Source of the DNA: JACDCP01 sp050740235
Lineage (GTDB): Bacteria > Pseudomonadota > Gammaproteobacteria > Steroidobacterales > JACDCP01
Direction of reading: 5' to 3'
Assembly: GCA_050740235.1 (NCBI GenBank)
Contig: JBOIDB010000112.1
Span: forward strand, 1 to 10,022
DNA length: 10,022 nucleotides
Part shown: positions 6,965 to 10,022 of the stretch, in pieces
How the letters are laid out: each line of letters opens with the position of its first letter
How positions within the stretch are numbered: the first letter of the stretch is position 1
Position numbers and translations under genes: made by a program
Notes under the pieces: generated by a model
Seen by the model: only the letters and a program-made list of their open reading frames with translations
Told to the model about the DNA's origin: nothing
The model's database searches: none

Positions 6965-8070
6965 GTCCCAAGGTCACAGTCGTCGTTACCGGAATCGCCG
7001 CCGCACTGTCGCTGGCGCAGCCGGCAGCCGCGCAGGAATCGCCGCCGCATCCGGTCGCCGTCTCGGTCGTCGAGAGCGCAGCCATCACGCCGACGATGCC
7101 GATCGCCGGCATGGTTTACAGCCGCAACGACGTGCAGATCACGCTGGGGGTCGACGGGCAGCTCGAGCACGTCAGCGAGCCCGGCACGCTGCTCGAAACG
7201 GGCGACGTCATCGCGAGCATCGACACGGGACCGCTCGAGCTGCAGCTCGCCGAGCAGCGTGCGCAGGCCGACCGCGCCCGGGCCCAGCTCACGTTCCTGA
7301 ACGCGCAGCTCGAACGGCAGCGGAGTCTGCTGAGCACGCAGAGCACCTCGGTCAATCAGCTCGAGCAGACGCAGGCCGACCGTGACGTGGCGGCCAGCGA
7401 CCTGCGCATAGCGGAGCTGCGCATCGAGCAGACCGAGGATCAGATCGCGCGCGGCACGATCCGCGCCCAGTTCGACGGCGTGGTCATCGAACGCCTCCGG
7501 CGCGCGGGCGAAGATGTCGCGCGCGGCACGGTGCTCGCGCGAGTGACCGACACGGAGAATCTGGAAGTGCGGGTGCCCGTGCCGTTGCAGTACGCCGGCC
7601 GGGTGCAGACGGGAGACGCGTTGAAAATCTTCGGCTACGAGTCCGAGCACGCCGGCGAAGTCCGCTCGCTCGTGCCCTCCGCCGACGTGCGCTCGCAGAC
7701 GCTGGAGCTGCGCATCGACCTGCCGCGGAGCGCGGGCGAGGAATGGGCGATAGGCGAGCTGGTCAGCGTCGCCGTGCCGTTGCAGGGCAAAGAGTCGTCG
7801 CTCGCCGTGCATCGCGACGCGCTGATTCTGCGCCAGGACGGCACCTACGTGTTTCGCATCGACGAGCAGAATCGAGCCGAGCGCATCCTGGTCGAGACCG
7901 GCGACAGCTCCGGCGACCTCGTCGCCATTGCCGGTCCGCCGGCGGCGTCGCTGGCCGAAGGCGACCGCGTAGTGGTGCGCGGCGCGGAGACCCTGAGCGA
8001 CGGCATGACCGTTTCGGTGCTCGAGGCCGCCGCGTCCGGCGCCCGCGCGGCGCACACCTCGGGCAGCTGA
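6961..8070 (+). CDS. RND periplasmic adaptor (HlyD/AcrA-type membrane fusion protein)
   Basis: This is a 369-residue adaptor linking the RND pump to an outer-membrane channel. Its ATG overlaps the pump's TGA by the ATGA arrangement, so translation is probably coupled. The start is chosen by this overlap and by a Sec signal peptide right after it: hydrophobic residues 5-19, then AQPAAA with likely cleavage after Ala24. There is no lipobox Cys, so unlike AcrA it is probably not a lipoprotein. The two lipoyl half-motifs are at about 56-90 and 163-197. They flank a short alpha-helical coiled-coil hairpin (about 93-162, rich in Gln, Glu, Arg and Leu). A beta-barrel domain (about 200-280) and a membrane-proximal domain (about 281-355, with VFRID and VVVRGAETLSDGM) follow. 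The adaptor normally precedes the pump in such operons; here it follows. The same frame is open back to 3583, but that upstream part is a shadow of the pump gene. Confidence 0.94.
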   Translation: MSPKVTVVVTGIAAALSLAQPAAAQESPPHPVAVSVVESAAITPTMPIAGMVYSRNDVQITLGVDGQLEHVSEPGTLLETGDVIASIDTGPLELQLAEQRAQADRARAQLTFLNAQLERQRSLLSTQSTSVNQLEQTQADRDVAASDLRIAELRIEQTEDQIARGTIRAQFDGVVIERLRRAGEDVARGTVLARVTDTENLEVRVPVPLQYAGRVQTGDALKIFGYESEHAGEVRSLVPSADVRSQTLELRIDLPRSAGEEWAIGELVSVAVPLQGKESSLAVHRDALILRQDGTYVFRIDEQNRAERILVETGDSSGDLVAIAGPPAASLAEGDRVVVRGAETLSDGMTVSVLEAAASGARAAHTSGS

Positions 8071-8084
8071 AGCATCCTCGATCA

Positions 8085-8152
8085 ATTAATTGATTAGTTG
8101 ACAATTCCGGATAACGCAGATTAAAGTGGCATGCAACAACTAACGAATTAAT
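8085..8152. promoter_or_regulatory. Paired inverted-repeat operator flanking the BlaI promoter
   Basis: The left arm 8085-8100 (ATTAATTGATTAGTTG) matches the reverse complement of the right arm 8137-8152 (CAACTAACGAATTAAT) at 14 of 16 positions. The 36 bp between them contain most of the predicted promoter. The left arm also overlaps a separate 14-bp palindrome, ATCAATTAATTGAT (8081-8094). BlaI/MecI-type repressors bind dyads that overlap their own promoters, so autoregulation of the downstream pair by the repressor at 8168 is likely. The sequence is not the TACA..TGTA form known from Staphylococcus and Bacillus, so assignment to this repressor is inference from position and symmetry. Confidence 0.6.
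8098..8127 (+). promoter_or_regulatory. Sigma-70-like promoter of the BlaI-M56 operon
   Basis: A perfect -35 box TTGACA (8098-8103) is followed after 18 bp by TAAAGT (8122-8127), which matches the -10 consensus at four of six positions. Transcription would start near 8134, about 34 bases before the GTG. The region 8071-8167 is much more AT-rich than the rest of the window. The -35 box overlaps the inner end of the left operator arm. Confidence 0.6.
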
Positions 8153-8167
8153 GGAAACGAGACGGAC

Positions 8168-8557
8168 GTGGCGCGAAAGCAATCCCCCATCCTCACGGAA
8201 GGCGAGCTCGAGATCATGGAAGTGCTCTGGGACCGTCGCGAAGCCTCCGTGCGCGACGTGACCGAAGCGCTGTCCGGGCGCCGTCCGGTTGCCTACAACA
8301 CCGTCCTGACGATGCTGCGGATTCTCAAGGACAAGTCCTATGCGGCCTACCGCAAGGAAGGCCGCGCGTTCATCTATTACCCGCTGATCACCCGGCGCGA
8401 GGCGCGCAGCCGCGCGCTGCGCAATCTGATCGGCAGTTTCTTCGACGGCTCGGCCGTGGCGCTGGCGCAGAACCTCGTCGACGACACGGAGATCGATCTG
8501 GCCGAGCTCGAACGCCTGCAGTCGAAGATCGACGACGAGAAGGGAGAGCGGCCATGA
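8168..8557 (+). CDS. BlaI/MecI/CopY-family transcriptional repressor
   Basis: This 129-residue protein is typical in length for BlaI/MecI repressors. The start is GTG at 8168, with a weak upstream GAGACGG. Residues 1-75 form the winged-helix DNA-binding domain: LTEGELEIMEVLW (9-21), SVRDVTEAL (27-35), the recognition helix region YNTVLTMLRILKDKSYA (43-59), and the wing YRKEGRAFIYYP (61-72). The C-terminal part (about 76-125) is the helical dimerisation domain. In the Bla and Mec systems the dimer represses its own operon until the M56 partner is activated and the repressor is cut. In S. aureus BlaI that cut is at Asn101-Phe102; here Asn102-Leu103 lies in the same neighbourhood, though only an alignment could show equivalence. 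Its stop overlaps the start of the M56 gene (ATGA). It probably binds the inverted repeat around its promoter. There is no beta-lactamase gene in view, so the regulon is unknown. Confidence 0.92.
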   Translation: MARKQSPILTEGELEIMEVLWDRREASVRDVTEALSGRRPVAYNTVLTMLRILKDKSYAAYRKEGRAFIYYPLITRREARSRALRNLIGSFFDGSAVALAQNLVDDTEIDLAELERLQSKIDDEKGERP

Positions 8558-10022
8558 TGCCCGAGCCCGATACAGCGCGTTTCATCCTCGGCCTCATCTG
8601 GCAGCAGCTCTGGCTCGGCACGGCGCTCGTCGCGTTCGCAGGTCTGTGTCTGCGGGCGGGCAGCGGCTGGAACGCGGCGACTCGCCACTGGGTCTGGGTT
8701 CTCGTGCTGCTCGCTGTCGCGTTGCTGCCGCTGGCGGCGCTGCTTCCCGAGCCCGCCACTGTGTCGGGATCGCCGGCAACCGTCGAGTTTTCGGCCGCGC
8801 CGGTTGCAACGGACGGGCCCGGCCTGCTCGCGCGCGTCGATGCGGCGGCCGGCACGGATTCGGAGATCGACCCGGCGATGACGCGTTGGCTCGGCGGGTC
8901 TCTGGTCATTTTCTGGCTGACCGGCTCGTTGTGGATGCTGTTTCGGCTGGCCGGCAGCGTTCGGGCTGCGCGCCGGCTGAAGCGCGAGTCGTCGCCGGCT
9001 CCGATGCCCTCGTTCCCGGCAGGCGTCCGCCTGTCCGCGCTCGCCCGATCACCGATGGTCGTCGGACTGTGGCGACCCAGCATTCTCATTCCGACCGCAC
9101 TTTTTGCGCAGATGCCCCGCGTGGAGCTGCTGCGCATTCTCGACCATGAACTGGCTCACGTGCGCAGGCGCGATCAATGGATCATGTTGATCCAGAGGCT
9201 GATCGAGTCGGTCTACTTCTTTCATCCGGGCGTTCGCTTCGCCGCCAGGCGTCTGGAGGAGGAACGGGAGATTTCCTGCGATGATTGCGCAGCCGCCGGT
9301 CAGCGCGAGAGTTACGCAAGCAGTCTCGTCGGCGTCTGCAGGTCGATCGTGTCGAAGCCTTCCACCGCGCCGCTCGCGGTCGGCGTTCTGCGCTCGCGCG
9401 GGCAGCTTGCGCGCCGCATCGCGCACCTGCTCGACGGGCGACGTAACCACTCGCCGGATGCGTCCCCTGCCACGCTTGCGTTCAGCGCGATCGTGCTGGT
9501 CGCGATCGTGGCCGCGGGGTCGCAATTCATGCCCCGGTTGGCGCTCGCGGGCGATCCCGCCGCCGGACGAAATGTCGATCCGGCGAACCGCTACTTCGGC
9601 ATGCCGCTCATCGAGTCGGCCGCGCGCGGCGATCTGGAAGGCCTCGAGGCGCTGATCGATGCGGGTGCGGACCCGAATCTCGGCGTGCCGGGCGATGGCA
9701 CGCCGCTGATTGTCGCGGCGCGTGCAGGGCATCTCGACGCCGTCGTATGGTTGCTCGATCACGGCGCGGACGCCGGCATCGCCATCCGGGGCGACGGCAA
9801 TCCGTTGATCATGGCTGCCGCGCACGGCCGGACGGAGGTCGTGCGCCTGCTGCTGGACCGGGGCGCCGACATCGACGCCATCGTGCCCGACGATGAGACC
9901 GCACTGATCAGCGCCGCGCGCAACGGCGCCATCGAGCCCGTGCGGCTTCTGCTCGAACGCGGCGCGAATGTCGATATTGCGGTGCCAGTCACCCGCTTCG
10001 ACGGCACGCGGGAGGTTCGCAC
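8554..10022 (+). CDS. BlaR1-like M56 membrane metalloprotease with C-terminal ankyrin repeats (3' end cut by window edge)
   Basis: The frame runs from ATG 8554 to the window end without a stop, giving 489 residues. AGGGAG ends seven bases before this ATG, which overlaps the repressor stop. Predicted membrane helices are at about 10-33, 45-64 and 112-134, and the fourth at about 306-325. The zinc protease domain lies between helices 3 and 4, as in BlaR1. It has HELAH (198-202) followed by VRRRD, and EREISCDD, where Glu239 is the likely third zinc ligand. After helix 4, classical BlaR1 has a penicillin-binding sensor. Here residues 350 to the end are instead ankyrin repeats of about 33 residues: MPLIESAARGDLEGLEALID, GTPLIVAARAGHLDAVVWLL, GNPLIMAAAHGRTEVVRLLL and ETALISAARNGAIEPVRLLL, each ending near GAD or GAN. 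By BlaR1 topology these face the periplasm. The probable role is sensing a protein or envelope ligand and, on activation, inactivating the coupled BlaI-type repressor. The ligand and regulon are unknown. Confidence 0.9.
   Translation, partial: MMPEPDTARFILGLIWQQLWLGTALVAFAGLCLRAGSGWNAATRHWVWVLVLLAVALLPLAALLPEPATVSGSPATVEFSAAPVATDGPGLLARVDAAAGTDSEIDPAMTRWLGGSLVIFWLTGSLWMLFRLAGSVRAARRLKRESSPAPMPSFPAGVRLSALARSPMVVGLWRPSILIPTALFAQMPRVELLRILDHELAHVRRRDQWIMLIQRLIESVYFFHPGVRFAARRLEEEREISCDDCAAAGQRESYASSLVGVCRSIVSKPSTAPLAVGVLRSRGQLARRIAHLLDGRRNHSPDASPATLAFSAIVLVAIVAAGSQFMPRLALAGDPAAGRNVDPANRYFGMPLIESAARGDLEGLEALIDAGADPNLGVPGDGTPLIVAARAGHLDAVVWLLDHGADAGIAIRGDGNPLIMAAAHGRTEVVRLLLDRGADIDAIVPDDETALISAARNGAIEPVRLLLERGANVDIAVPVTRFDGTREVR

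Noticed and set aside
6799..8085. 428-codon minus-strand open frame
   Set aside because: It is antisense to the adaptor, whose signal peptide, lipoyl halves and coiled coil are clear.
9049..9825. 258-codon minus-strand open frame, and the similar one at 8388-9137
   Set aside because: Both are antisense to the M56-ankyrin gene, which has an intact HExxH motif and regular 33-residue repeats.

Overview
The window looks like chromosomal DNA of a high-GC Gram-negative bacterium. It encodes a periplasmic adaptor with a Sec signal peptide beside an RND pump, codons strongly favour G/C in third position, and the BON and BlaI/M56 families have relatives in proteobacteria. A proteobacterium, perhaps a gammaproteobacterium, is my best inference; there is no rRNA or marker gene to settle it. 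I saw no tRNA, rRNA, CRISPR array, phage gene or transposase gene.

Left block (1-3382, all on the minus strand, so read right to left): a 12-helix amino acid permease of the APC superfamily (3382-2000), a TerC/Alx-type membrane protein (1890-952), and a BON-domain protein with a long Arg/Gly/Tyr/Asp-rich N-terminal region that runs off the left edge (832-1). Gaps are 109 and 119 bp and show no convincing intrinsic terminator, so partial co-transcription is possible. The three suggest envelope and ion/metabolite homeostasis, but no single pathway links them.

Divergent intergenic region (3383-3853, 471 bp): no gene I would call. It holds a near-perfect hairpin repeat (arms 3662-3684 and 3687-3709) that looks like a REP/MITE-type element, and a 14-bp palindrome just upstream of the efflux operon.

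Right block (3854-10022, plus strand): an RND efflux transporter (3854-6964) is translationally coupled by an ATGA overlap to its periplasmic adaptor (6961-8070), in pump-then-adaptor order and with no outer-membrane channel gene next to it. After a 97-bp AT-rich promoter region comes a BlaI/MecI-type repressor (8168-8557), coupled by another ATGA overlap to a BlaR1-like M56 membrane metalloprotease (8554 to beyond the right edge). In place of the penicillin-binding sensor domain of classical BlaR1, this protease carries ankyrin repeats after its last membrane helix. The BlaI promoter lies between two arms of a 16-bp imperfect inverted repeat, a plausible autoregulatory operator.

The most interesting unit is the BlaI plus M56-ankyrin pair: the signalling architecture of a beta-lactam sensor with a different, apparently protein-binding, sensor domain.
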